Shown piece after piece: positions 1 to 6,134 of a stretch of DNA of 6,134 nt (positions within the stretch are counted from its first letter, which is position 1; each line of letters begins with the position of its first letter). The DNA is taken from NCBI RefSeq assembly GCF_001983105.1, contig NZ_MOMC01000044.1, positions 64,403 to 70,536 of the forward strand, in the 5' to 3' direction. Under the pieces are notes generated by a model. The model saw nothing but the letters and a program-made list of their open reading frames with translations. It did no database searches and was not told the origin of the DNA. A program made the translations under genes and the position numbers. This stretch comes from Pseudofrankia asymbiotica (GTDB taxonomy: Bacteria > Actinomycetota > Actinomycetes > Frankiales > Frankiaceae).

Positions 1-1251
1 CTGTCCGGCCACATCGGCGACATGGACGACCTCGCGACCCTGACCGCCTTCGGCCGGGCGGTGACGCACCTGGAGCACCTCACCGGGGTGCGGCCGGAGC
101 GGCTGGCCGCCGACGCGCATCCCCGATACCGCTCACGCGCCTGGGCAACGGAAAGATCCCGCGGCCTGCCCGGCCTACCCGGCCTGCCCGGCCTGCCCGG
201 CCAACCGGCCCACCGCCCCGCGCCCGACGCGCCAGGCCCGCAGGGCCCGCCCGGCCGGCCAGCCCTGCCCGTCCGGTTCGTGCAGCACCACCACGCGCAC
301 ATCGCGGCGGCGATGGCCGAGCATGACCTCGACGGAACCAGCCCCGTCATCGGCTTCGCGTTCGACGGAACGGGATACGGCACCGACGGCGCCATCTGGG
401 GCGGCGAGGTGCTGATCGCCGACTACCGGGGGTTCCGGCGGTTCGCCCATCTCGGCTACGTCCCGCTGGCCGGCGGCGACGCGACCGTCCGGCGTCCCTA
501 CCGGATGGCGCTCGCGCATCTCGCCTCCGCCGGGATCGCCTGGGACCCCGACCTGCCACCGGTGGCGGCGGCGTCGGCCGACGAGCGCGACGTGCTCGCC
601 CGGCAGCTGCGCGGCGGGTTCGGCGCCGTCCTCACCTCAAGCGTGGGCAGGCTGTTCGACGCGGTCAGCGCGCTGCTCGGCGTGCGCCAGACCGTGGACT
701 TCGACGCGCAGGCCGCGATCGAGCTCGAGGCCCGGTCCCGCGGCGGCCCGCCGGACGGGTCCCGCTATCGCTTCGAGCTGTGCGAGCCCGCGAGCGATGG
801 CGGACCTCTGATCGCCGACCCGGCGCCGGTGGTACGGGCGCTGGTAGCCGACCGGCGCCGGGGTGTCGACGTCGCCACCGCCGGCGCGGGGTTCCACGAC
901 GCGCTCGTCGCGCTGATTCTGGCGCTGGCCGAGCGGGCACGGCGCGATCTGGGGCTGGAGACGGTCGTGCTGGCCGGCGGCGTGTTCCTGAACGCGCTGC
1001 TGCTCGCGGGCGCTCGGCGGGCGCTGCTGACGGCGGGTTTCGACGTGGTGAGCGCCCGGCGGGTGCCGCCCGACGACGGTGGCCTCGCGCTCGGCCAGCT
1101 CGTCGTGGCGGCCGCCGGCGACCAGCTGGCTCGCGACGACGAGCCGGCTCCCGACGACGAGCTGATTTCCCGCGACCAGCTGGATCCCGACGACCAGCTG
1201 GATTCCGACGAGCGGCCGGTTGGACCGGCCGCGGTGGACAGGATGGGGTGA
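1..1251 (+). CDS. hypF: Carbamoyltransferase HypF, C-terminal part (5' end cut by window)
   Basis: Cytoplasmic enzyme that uses carbamoyl phosphate and ATP to carbamoylate the C-terminal cysteine of HypE, the first step in making the cyanide ligands of [NiFe]-hydrogenase. The frame is open from base 1 and starts mid-domain at a HIGDMDD motif, the family's usual HIGDL/M. The ATG at 22 is therefore internal and not a start. Visible are 416 residues, roughly the C-terminal half of a ~750-residue family. The acylphosphatase, zinc-finger and YrdC-like parts lie upstream. Kae1-like domain hallmarks are present: HPRY (visible residues ~39-42), the metal-binding HHHAH (96-100, bases 286-300), DGTGYGTDG and WGGE, GGVFLNAL (~326-333) and PPDDGGLALGQ (bases 1066-1098). 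Two oddities: a ~40-residue Pro/Gly-rich insertion before HHHAH with a GLP array, and a ~43-residue acidic tail of hexapeptide repeats after the normal domain end. hypC begins 6 nt downstream. Confidence 0.96.
   Translation: MSGHIGDMDDLATLTAFGRAVTHLEHLTGVRPERLAADAHPRYRSRAWATERSRGLPGLPGLPGLPGQPAHRPAPDAPGPQGPPGRPALPVRFVQHHHAHIAAAMAEHDLDGTSPVIGFAFDGTGYGTDGAIWGGEVLIADYRGFRRFAHLGYVPLAGGDATVRRPYRMALAHLASAGIAWDPDLPPVAAASADERDVLARQLRGGFGAVLTSSVGRLFDAVSALLGVRQTVDFDAQAAIELEARSRGGPPDGSRYRFELCEPASDGGPLIADPAPVVRALVADRRRGVDVATAGAGFHDALVALILALAERARRDLGLETVVLAGGVFLNALLLAGARRALLTAGFDVVSARRVPPDDGGLALGQLVVAAAGDQLARDDEPAPDDELISRDQLDPDDQLDSDERPVGPAAVDRMG
163..207 (+). repeat. 9-bp in-frame tandem repeat (Gly-Leu-Pro x4, Gly-Gln-Pro) inside hypF
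   Basis: Five consecutive 9-bp units with the pattern GGCCTGCCC begin at 163, 172, 181, 190 and 199. Unit 2 has one change (CTA for CTG) and unit 5 reads GGCCAACCG. They encode GLP four times and then GQP (visible HypF residues 55-69). The array sits in a longer Pro/Gly/Ala-rich insertion between the HPRY segment and the HHHAH metal site, which are much closer in typical HypF proteins. It is probably a flexible surface loop grown by slippage. Its position is clear from the sequence; any function is unknown. Confidence 0.9.
1120..1209 (+). repeat. 18-bp in-frame tandem repeat, five units, in the hypF C-terminal tail
   Basis: Five 18-bp units begin at 1120, 1138, 1156, 1174 and 1192. They encode DQLARD, DEPAPD, DELISR, DQLDPD and DQLDSD. 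Units 4 and 5 differ at one base only (CCC against TCC), while units 1-3 are more diverged, as expected if the newest duplication is at the 3' end. A sixth degenerate unit (ERPVGP) may follow. The array lies after the conserved DDGGLALGQ motif and is strongly acidic, so it looks like a disordered appendage to the Kae1-like domain. Confidence 0.9.
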
Positions 1252-1257
1252 GGGCGG
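1247..1257 (+). promoter_or_regulatory. hypC ribosome binding site overlapping the hypF stop
   Basis: The sequence GGTGAGGG (1247-1254) includes the hypF TGA stop (1249-1251) and lies just before the hypC GTG at 1258. This purine-rich, anti-SD-like stretch supports GTG 1258 as the start. It also suggests that ribosomes ending on hypF can re-initiate at hypC. Confidence 0.6.
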
Positions 1258-1568
1258 GTGTGTCTGGCGGTGCCGGGCAGGGTTGTCCGGACGTTCGAGC
1301 GGCACGGGACGCCGATGGCCGAGGTCGACTTCGGCGGGGTCAGCAAGGACGTCTGCCTGGCGTACCTTCCCGAGGTCGCCGTCGACGACTACGTGATCGT
1401 GCACGTCGGTTTCGCCATCCAGCGCCTGGATGAGCGGCGCGCGTTGGAGACGCTCGCCGAGTTCCGACGGTTCGGCCTGCTCGACGAGGAGTTCACCGAC
1501 CCGGTCCTACCGGCGCCGCAGGATCCCGAACCCGCCGGCGGACGGACGCAGAAGGGGGCGATCGCGCC

Positions 1569-1572
<4 letters not shown>
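1258..1572 (+). CDS. hypC: Hydrogenase maturation chaperone HypC (HypC/HupF/HybG family)
   Basis: Small cytoplasmic chaperone that, with HypD, holds the iron while CN and CO ligands are attached and then delivers the Fe(CN)2CO group to the hydrogenase large-subunit precursor. It is 104 residues and starts with GTG. The opening [10 protein letters not shown] places the essential cysteine at position 2, exactly as the family requires, which fixes the start. Further family signatures are [10 protein letters not shown], the segment ending [15 protein letters not shown] with its conserved HVGFAI, and a charged helix up to about residue 80. The last ~25 residues (Pro/Gly-rich, ending GAIAP) go beyond the usual 75-95 residue length and look like a dispensable tail. 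Its TGA overlaps the hypD GTG (GTGA, 1569-1572). A purine-rich stretch GAAGGGGG at 1551-1558 near the 3' end can serve as the hypD ribosome binding site. Confidence 0.96.
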
Positions 1573-2674
<1,102 letters not shown>

Positions 2675-2678
<4 letters not shown>

Positions 2679-3838
2679 CCGCCGCCGAGAGGACGGTCAC
2701 CGCGGTGATGGCCACCGCGGTGACCACGGTCACCGAGACAGCAAGGACCGCAGAGGCAGCAAGGACCGCCGAGGCGGTGGATCCGGCGGCGTGGAGCTGC
2801 CCGGCGCCGTTGCGGGACTCGCCGACCATCGTGATGGGGCACGGCGGGGGCGGCGCCATGTCCGCCGAGCTGGTCGAGCATCTGTTCCTGCCCGCCTTCG
2901 GCGAGGCGGCCGCGACCGAGCTCGACGACTGCGCCGTGCTCGCCGTCGGGTCGGTCCGGCTCGCCTTCTCGACCGACTCCTATGTGGTGCGCCCGCTGTT
3001 CTTCCCGGGCGGGTCGATCGGCGAGCTGGCCGTGAACGGCACGGTCAACGACCTCGCCATGTCCGGCGCGAGGCCGCTGTGCCTGTCGACGGCGTTCATC
3101 CTCGAGGAGGGGACGCCGCTGGCCGAGCTGGCGCGGATCGCGACGGCCATGGGCACGGCCGCCCGCCAGGCCGGCGTGCGCCTCGCCACCGGCGACACCA
3201 AGGTGGTCGACGCCGGCCACGGCCACGGCGTCTTCGTGAACACCGCGGGGATCGGGCTGATACCTGACGGGGTGGACATCCGCCCCGCCCGGGTCCGTCC
3301 CGGCGACGCGGTCCTGGTCAGCGGCGATCTCGGGGTGCACGGCGTCGCCGTGCTGAGCTGCCGGGAGGGCCTGGAGTTCGGCACGGCCCTGGAGAGCGAC
3401 ACGGCGCCCCTGCACGGCCTGGTCGCGGCCATGCTCGACCGCGGCTCCTCCGGCCGGCATCCCGATGTGCACGCCCTGCGCGATCCCACCCGCGGGGGTC
3501 TCGCGGCCTCGCTCAACGAGATCGCCCGCGCGGCCGGCGTGGGCATCGACATCGTGGAGCGGTCGGTGCCGGTACCGGAGGCGGTCGCCGATGCCTGCGG
3601 CATCCTCGGCCTCGATCCGCTGTATGTGGCGAACGAGGGCAAGCTGGTCGCGTTCGTCGCGCCCGACGACGCGGACCGGGTGCTGGCGGCGATGCGCAAC
3701 CATCCGAACGGCCGAGGCGCCGCCCTGGTCGGGACGGTCGTCGAGGACCACCCGGCCATGGTCGTCGCGAGGACGGCGTTCGGGGCGACGCGAGTCGTCG
3801 ACCTGCCGCTCGGCGAACAGCTCCCCCGCATCTGCTGA
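2675..3838 (+). CDS. hypE: Carbamoyl dehydratase HypE
   Basis: Takes the carbamoyl group from HypF on its C-terminal cysteine and dehydrates it with ATP to a thiocyanate, the cyanide donor for HypC-HypD. It is a PurM/AIRS-synthase-fold enzyme. With GTG 2675 it has 387 residues against ~330-350 usual. Motifs seen are GHGGGGAM (residues 55-62), [27 protein letters not shown] (core of the ATP site), [31 protein letters not shown], and the essential C-terminal PRIC ending in Cys387. The first ~48 residues are an Ala/Thr/Val-rich extension with a hexapeptide repeat and a strong inverted repeat. The GTGA overlap with hypD argues for GTG 2675 and matches the hypC/hypD junction, but the ATG at 2708 or the GTG at 2777 could be the true start. 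The ATG at 2834 lies inside the GHGGGG motif region and is less likely. No strong ribosome binding site is visible. Confidence 0.96.
2695..2725 (+). repeat. Perfect 13-bp inverted repeat with 5-nt loop near the hypE start
   Basis: The left arm GGTCACCGCGGTG (2695-2707) is the exact reverse complement of the right arm CACCGCGGTGACC (2713-2725), separated by ATGGC. Each arm also contains the self-complementary CACCGCGGTG. As RNA it would form a very stable hairpin starting about 18 nt after the first base of the GTG start, and the loop contains the in-frame ATG at 2708. There is no U-run, so it is not a normal intrinsic terminator. It could influence hypE translation or simply be part of low-complexity coding sequence for [12 protein letters not shown]. 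Confidence 0.7.
2741..2776 (+). repeat. 18-bp in-frame tandem duplication in the hypE N-terminal extension
   Basis: Two 18-bp units, 2741-2758 and 2759-2776, match at 16 of 18 positions and both encode ARTAEA (HypE residues 23-34). They lie wholly in the extension before the conserved GHGGGG region. The two differences are third-position changes (GCA/GCC and GCA/GCG), so the peptide repeat is exact. Confidence 0.88.
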
Positions 3839-3853
3839 CGAGCGGGCGCGGGC

Positions 3854-3877
3854 ACGGAACAGCCAACGGAACAGCCA
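3854..3877. repeat. 12-bp perfect tandem repeat downstream of hypE
   Basis: ACGGAACAGCCA occurs twice in direct succession (3854-3865 and 3866-3877) with no mismatch. It begins 15 nt after the last base of the hypE stop. It lies outside any gene I support, so it is not constrained by reading frame. Confidence 0.9.
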
Positions 3878-4114
3878 GGAGACACGGAGCGGGCACGGGA
3901 CGCGGAACGGGCGCGACAGCACGGCGGCGGCAGCACGTTCAGGGCCGTGGGCGAGGGTCAGCGCGGCCAGAAGGGCCGGGGTGGCGAACGATCTCGGCCG
4001 GCCGACGCGGCGCGCGTATGCCCGGACAGCACTGGACCTCGCACGCTCGGTTCGAGCGCCGGCGGTACTCGATCCGGGCGGCCCGCGCCGCGCATATGTA
4101 ACGCTGCGCATGCG

Positions 4115-4126
4115 TATGGTCTCGGC
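4115..4126 (+). promoter_or_regulatory. Candidate -10 element giving a leaderless hydrolase transcript
   Basis: TATGGT (4115-4120) fits the actinobacterial TAnnnT -10 pattern, and its end is six bases before the A of ATG 4127, so transcription would start at or next to the start codon. No Shine-Dalgarno sequence precedes the ATG, which is consistent with a leaderless mRNA. No good -35 is visible at 16-18 nt upstream (the region reads GCGCATATG). An alternative -10, TATGTA at 4095-4100, would give a short leader. This is a pattern-based suggestion only. Confidence 0.35.
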
Positions 4127-5023
4127 ATGATGGGCACGTCCCCAGGCGTGACGGATTTCTCCGACGCCCATCAAACGGGCAACAAGCGGATCAGGCTGGA
4201 GGGAGCGGGCGCGACCGACAACCTGATCTACTTCGTGGGGACGGCTACGACGATCATCCGGCACGCCGGGTTCACCGTGCTCACCGATCCCAACTACCTG
4301 CATCGCGGCCAACGCGCCTACCTGGGCCATGGCCTGTGGTCGAAGCGACGCACCGAACCCGTGTTCCCCCCCGGCGGGATGCCCGCGCCGGACCTGATCG
4401 ACCTGTCCCACCTCCACGGTGACCACTTCGACCGGGTCTCCCGCCGGGCACTCGCCGGCAACGTCCCGGTGATCACCACGTTGGAGGCGGCCCAGACCCT
4501 GCGTGGCCGGGGCTTCCCAGCCGCCTGTGGCATGCGGACCTGGCAGGCGGTCGACCTGACACGGGACGACGCGCAGCTGCGGGTCACCGCCACCCCGGGC
4601 CGGCACGCCCTCGGCGCGGCCCGTCGCCTGCGGCTCCCGCCCGTGATGGGCACCGTCATCGAGTTCAGCGAGCACCCGGACGCGCGCCCCTTCACGATCT
4701 ACGTCACCGGCGACACGCTGCTGTTCGACGAGCTGCGCGCCGTGCGCGAGCGGTTCCCGTCGATCGACCTGATGCTGGTCCATCTCGGCGGCACCCGCAT
4801 CCTGGGCATGCTCGTCACCATGGACGCCCGGCAGGGCGCCGACCTGATGGAGCTGATCGCGCCGCACACCACGGTGCCCATCCACTACGACGACTACGGC
4901 GCGTTCCGTTCCCCGCTGGCGGACTTCGAGCGCGAGATACGCGCCCGCGACCTGGACGGCCAGGTCCGTTTCCTGGCGCGAGGCGACACGCTGCCGCTTC
5001 CCGCGGCCGCCACGACCCGCTGA
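4127..5023 (+). CDS. Metallo-beta-lactamase-fold metal-dependent hydrolase (UlaG-like)
   Basis: A 298-residue MBL-fold protein, probably cytoplasmic, with no signal peptide or membrane segment. Substrate unknown. All metal-ligand motifs are present: HLHGDH (residues 95-100, the HxHxDH motif), His160 in TPGRHALG, Asp196 in VTGDTL and His253 in VPIHYDDY. The N-terminal beta strands NLIYFVGTATTIIRHAGFTVLTDP and the following HRGQRAYLGHGLWSKRR are typical of the UlaG/NAPE-PLD-like branch of the superfamily. HLGGTR-LGMLVTMD (219-233) is also well kept. Start: two adjacent in-frame ATGs, 4127 and 4130. The frame is open back to 3947, but the extra 60 residues look like translated spacer. The gene is isolated from hypE by 288 nt and from the next gene by 128 nt, so it is probably its own transcription unit. 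The context gives no hint of substrate. Confidence 0.9.
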   Translation: MMGTSPGVTDFSDAHQTGNKRIRLEGAGATDNLIYFVGTATTIIRHAGFTVLTDPNYLHRGQRAYLGHGLWSKRRTEPVFPPGGMPAPDLIDLSHLHGDHFDRVSRRALAGNVPVITTLEAAQTLRGRGFPAACGMRTWQAVDLTRDDAQLRVTATPGRHALGAARRLRLPPVMGTVIEFSEHPDARPFTIYVTGDTLLFDELRAVRERFPSIDLMLVHLGGTRILGMLVTMDARQGADLMELIAPHTTVPIHYDDYGAFRSPLADFEREIRARDLDGQVRFLARGDTLPLPAAATTR

Positions 5024-5151
5024 CCTCCCCGCCCCGGCTCCACCCCTGCCTGCCGCCTGCCGCCGAGCGGTCCGCCGGAAATATCCGTCCGCACGGCCAT
5101 CCGGGCAGCTTGCGACATGGCGCCGGGCGGCGCACGTAGGAGACTCGTCCG
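5024..5151. other. Intergenic spacer between the hydrolase and lysX-like genes
   Basis: This 128-nt stretch probably holds the promoter of the lysX-like gene. It has a C-rich start, a short CCTGCCG direct repeat (5049-5062), an AT-rich island GGAAATATCC (5077-5086) that stands out against the GC-rich background, and TTGCGA at 5110-5115, which resembles a -35 box. No well-spaced -10 follows TTGCGA, so I do not call a promoter. A small hairpin GCGCC-GGGC-GGCGC (5120-5133) sits just before the ribosome binding site. No T-rich terminator is seen for the hydrolase gene. Confidence 0.5.
5138..5142 (+). promoter_or_regulatory. Ribosome binding site of the lysX-like gene
   Basis: AGGAG at 5138-5142 is the clearest Shine-Dalgarno sequence in the window and sits 9 nt before GTG 5152. 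An in-frame TAG (5137-5139) overlaps it, so no start upstream is possible. The 5-bp hairpin GCGCC-GGGC-GGCGC (5120-5133) ends 4 nt before it and could modulate access. Confidence 0.75.
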
Positions 5152-6134
5152 GTGACGAAGGCTACCCTGCGTACCGCCACAGTGACGCAATTCGCCCCCT
5201 CCTCGACAGACGGCCCCTCCTCGACGGATGACCCGGCGGGCACGGCGGGGACGGCACCCTCCCGCGGTGTACTGCTCGACGGCTGGCGAGACGCGGTCGC
5301 GTCGGTGGCGGCCCGGGTCCTGCTCGCGGCGGCGTGCTGGTCGCTGGTCAGCCTGGCGCTGCGGCGGGCTCACTGGGCGCGCCGCGTCGACGACCTGTTC
5401 GGGCTGGTCAACCTTCCGGTGAGCCCGAGCCTGTTCTCCACCGCCCTGCTGTTCATCGTCGCGGGCGCGGCCCGGCGGCGGATGCGGGCCGCGCTCTGGC
5501 TGCTGCTCGCGTTCCAGGCCGTCGCGGCCGGTTATCTGATCGCGGTGCTGATCGCGATCATGACCGACGCGCGGGACGTCCGGGATCTGACGGCGCTGGG
5601 CACGGTGTACCTGGTGCTCAACGCGGCGTTGACCGTGACGGTCGTGACGCTGCTGTGGCTCGCCCGGCCGGCGTTCTCCTCCCAGCTGGAGCCCGGCGCG
5701 CGATGGCGGGCGCTCGGCGTGCTCGTGGGCGGGCTGGCGGTGTCGGTGGCGTTGGCCGTGACACTCACGCTGCTGTTCCCGGACGAGCTGACCGGCACGA
5801 CCCGCAGGATCGTCTGGGGAGCGCGGGCCGCGCTCGGCGTCGAGCCGAACTCGTCGGAGGTGGGCTGGCGAGGGCAGCGGGGCCACCACTGGGTCGCCGC
5901 GCTGGCGGGCCTGATCTCCGCCGCCTCGCTCATCACCGCGGCCGTGGTCTTCCTGAGGTCCGCCCGGGCCAAGGCGTACCTCACGGCGGCCGACGAGCTG
6001 ACGGTGCGCGGGCTGCTGCTGCGCGCCGGGCAGCGGGACTCCCTCGGCTATTTCGCGACCCGCCACGACAAGTCCGTGATCTTCTCGCCCCGGGCCGACG
6101 CCGCCGTGACCTACCGGGTGCTCGCCGCCGTCAG
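5152..6134 (+). CDS. LysX/MprF-like aminoacyl-phosphatidylglycerol synthase, N-terminal part (3' end cut by window)
   Basis: Start of an integral membrane protein; 327 residues are visible with no stop before the window end. The family transfers an amino acid, classically lysine from Lys-tRNA, to phosphatidylglycerol and so lowers membrane negative charge and susceptibility to cationic peptides. Layout: disordered Ser/Thr/Pro-rich head (1-40) with a hexapeptide repeat; about six hydrophobic segments (~48-70, 93-107, 113-137, 148-171, 187-209, 246-268); then, after Arg/Lys-rich SARAKAYL, a soluble region with RAGQRDSLGYFATRHDKSV (292-309) and AAVTYRVL (317-324). This is the beginning of the DUF2156/MprF catalytic domain as in mycobacterial LysX. 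GTG 5152 is fixed by AGGAG and an in-frame TAG just upstream. Whether a lysyl-tRNA synthetase domain follows, as in full LysX, cannot be seen, so I give no symbol. Confidence 0.85.
   Translation, partial: MTKATLRTATVTQFAPSSTDGPSSTDDPAGTAGTAPSRGVLLDGWRDAVASVAARVLLAAACWSLVSLALRRAHWARRVDDLFGLVNLPVSPSLFSTALLFIVAGAARRRMRAALWLLLAFQAVAAGYLIAVLIAIMTDARDVRDLTALGTVYLVLNAALTVTVVTLLWLARPAFSSQLEPGARWRALGVLVGGLAVSVALAVTLTLLFPDELTGTTRRIVWGARAALGVEPNSSEVGWRGQRGHHWVAALAGLISAASLITAAVVFLRSARAKAYLTAADELTVRGLLLRAGQRDSLGYFATRHDKSVIFSPRADAAVTYRVLAAV
5194..5229 (+). repeat. 18-bp in-frame tandem duplication in the lysX-like N-terminus
   Basis: Two 18-bp units, 5194-5211 and 5212-5229, match at 15 of 18 positions and encode APSSTD and GPSSTD (residues 15-26). 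They fall in the predicted disordered cytoplasmic head before the first hydrophobic segment. This is the same repeat length as in the hypF tail and hypE head. Confidence 0.85.

Larger units (their letters stand above)
3839..4126. other. Intergenic spacer after hypE; repeats and palindromes, no supported gene
   Basis: This 288-nt stretch separates the hyp operon from the hydrolase gene. It contains a 12-bp perfect tandem repeat (3854-3877). A diverged direct repeat beginning GAGCGGGC occurs at 3840-3860 and 3887-3908. There is a 12-bp perfect palindrome TCGGCCGGCCGA (3994-4005), a small hairpin CGCTCG-GTT-CGAGCG (4044-4058) and another, GCGGC-CCGC-GCCGC (4078-4091). None is followed by a T-run, so I cannot name a terminator for hypE. 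The downstream gene frame stays open back to an ATG at 3947, but that segment encodes Arg/Gly-rich sequence with no family resemblance and is treated as noncoding. Confidence 0.6.

Noticed and set aside
22..24. ATG at 22 as the start of the first gene
   Set aside because: The same frame is open to base 1 and the codons before it (LSGHIGD) already match HypF, so the gene simply enters from the left.
3994..4005. Perfect 12-bp palindrome TCGGCCGGCCGA as an operator
   Set aside because: A loop-less GC palindrome of this size is not rare in DNA of this composition, and it is over 100 nt from the nearest supported start. It is noted in the spacer entry only.
4044..4062. GGTTCGAGC in the spacer resembling a tRNA T-loop
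   Set aside because: The flanking bases do not form a 5-bp T-stem around a 7-nt loop, and no anticodon or acceptor arm is found upstream. It is better read as a small hairpin CGCTCG-GTT-CGAGCG.
3947..4126. N-terminal extension of the hydrolase from ATG 3947
   Set aside because: The extra 60 residues are Arg/Gly/Ser-rich with no family resemblance and contain spacer palindromes. The fold starts cleanly after ATG 4127, which also has a plausible -10.
4894..6066. A 390-codon open frame on the minus strand opposite the lysX-like gene
   Set aside because: The plus-strand frame has a ribosome binding site, hydrophobic segments and DUF2156-type motifs; the antisense product is Arg/Gln/His-rich low complexity.

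Overview
The window is very GC-rich with strongly G/C-ending codons. Every gene I can support is on the + strand, and four of the five visible start codons are GTG. The gene content and the lysX-like gene at the right edge point to a high-GC actinobacterium. Frankia or a relative is plausible because of the Ala/Pro/Gly-rich low-complexity extensions and tandem repeats, but that is an inference from style, not a match I could run.

Left two thirds (1-3838): a [NiFe]-hydrogenase maturation operon in the order hypF-hypC-hypD-hypE. hypF enters from the left edge and only its C-terminal Kae1-like half is visible. hypC follows after 6 nt. hypC/hypD and hypD/hypE are each joined by a 4-nt GTGA start/stop overlap, so translation is probably coupled. 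Together these proteins build the Fe(CN)2CO group of the hydrogenase active site. HypF carbamoylates the C-terminal cysteine of HypE (present here as PRIC-stop), HypE dehydrates it to a thiocyanate, and the HypC-HypD complex carries the iron and receives the cyanide. hypA, hypB and the hydrogenase structural genes are not in the window.

Middle (3839-5151): a 288-nt spacer with short direct repeats and palindromes but no convincing gene or terminator, then a complete metallo-beta-lactamase-fold hydrolase gene (4127-5023) that may be transcribed leaderless, then a 128-nt spacer. Right edge (5152-6134): the start of a multi-spanning membrane protein leading into a DUF2156/MprF-type aminoacyl-phosphatidylglycerol synthase domain (LysX-like). 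It is cut by the window end. The hydrolase and the lysX-like gene have no evident link to hydrogenase maturation.

The functional content is ordinary. I see no sign of a new defence, mobile or RNA system. The most distinctive feature is recurrent in-frame tandem duplication. Three different genes carry 18-bp (hexapeptide) tandem repeats in likely disordered terminal regions (hypF tail, hypE head, lysX-like head). In addition there is a 9-bp Gly-Leu-Pro array inside hypF, a 12-bp perfect tandem repeat in the spacer after hypE, and a perfect 13-bp inverted repeat just inside hypE.
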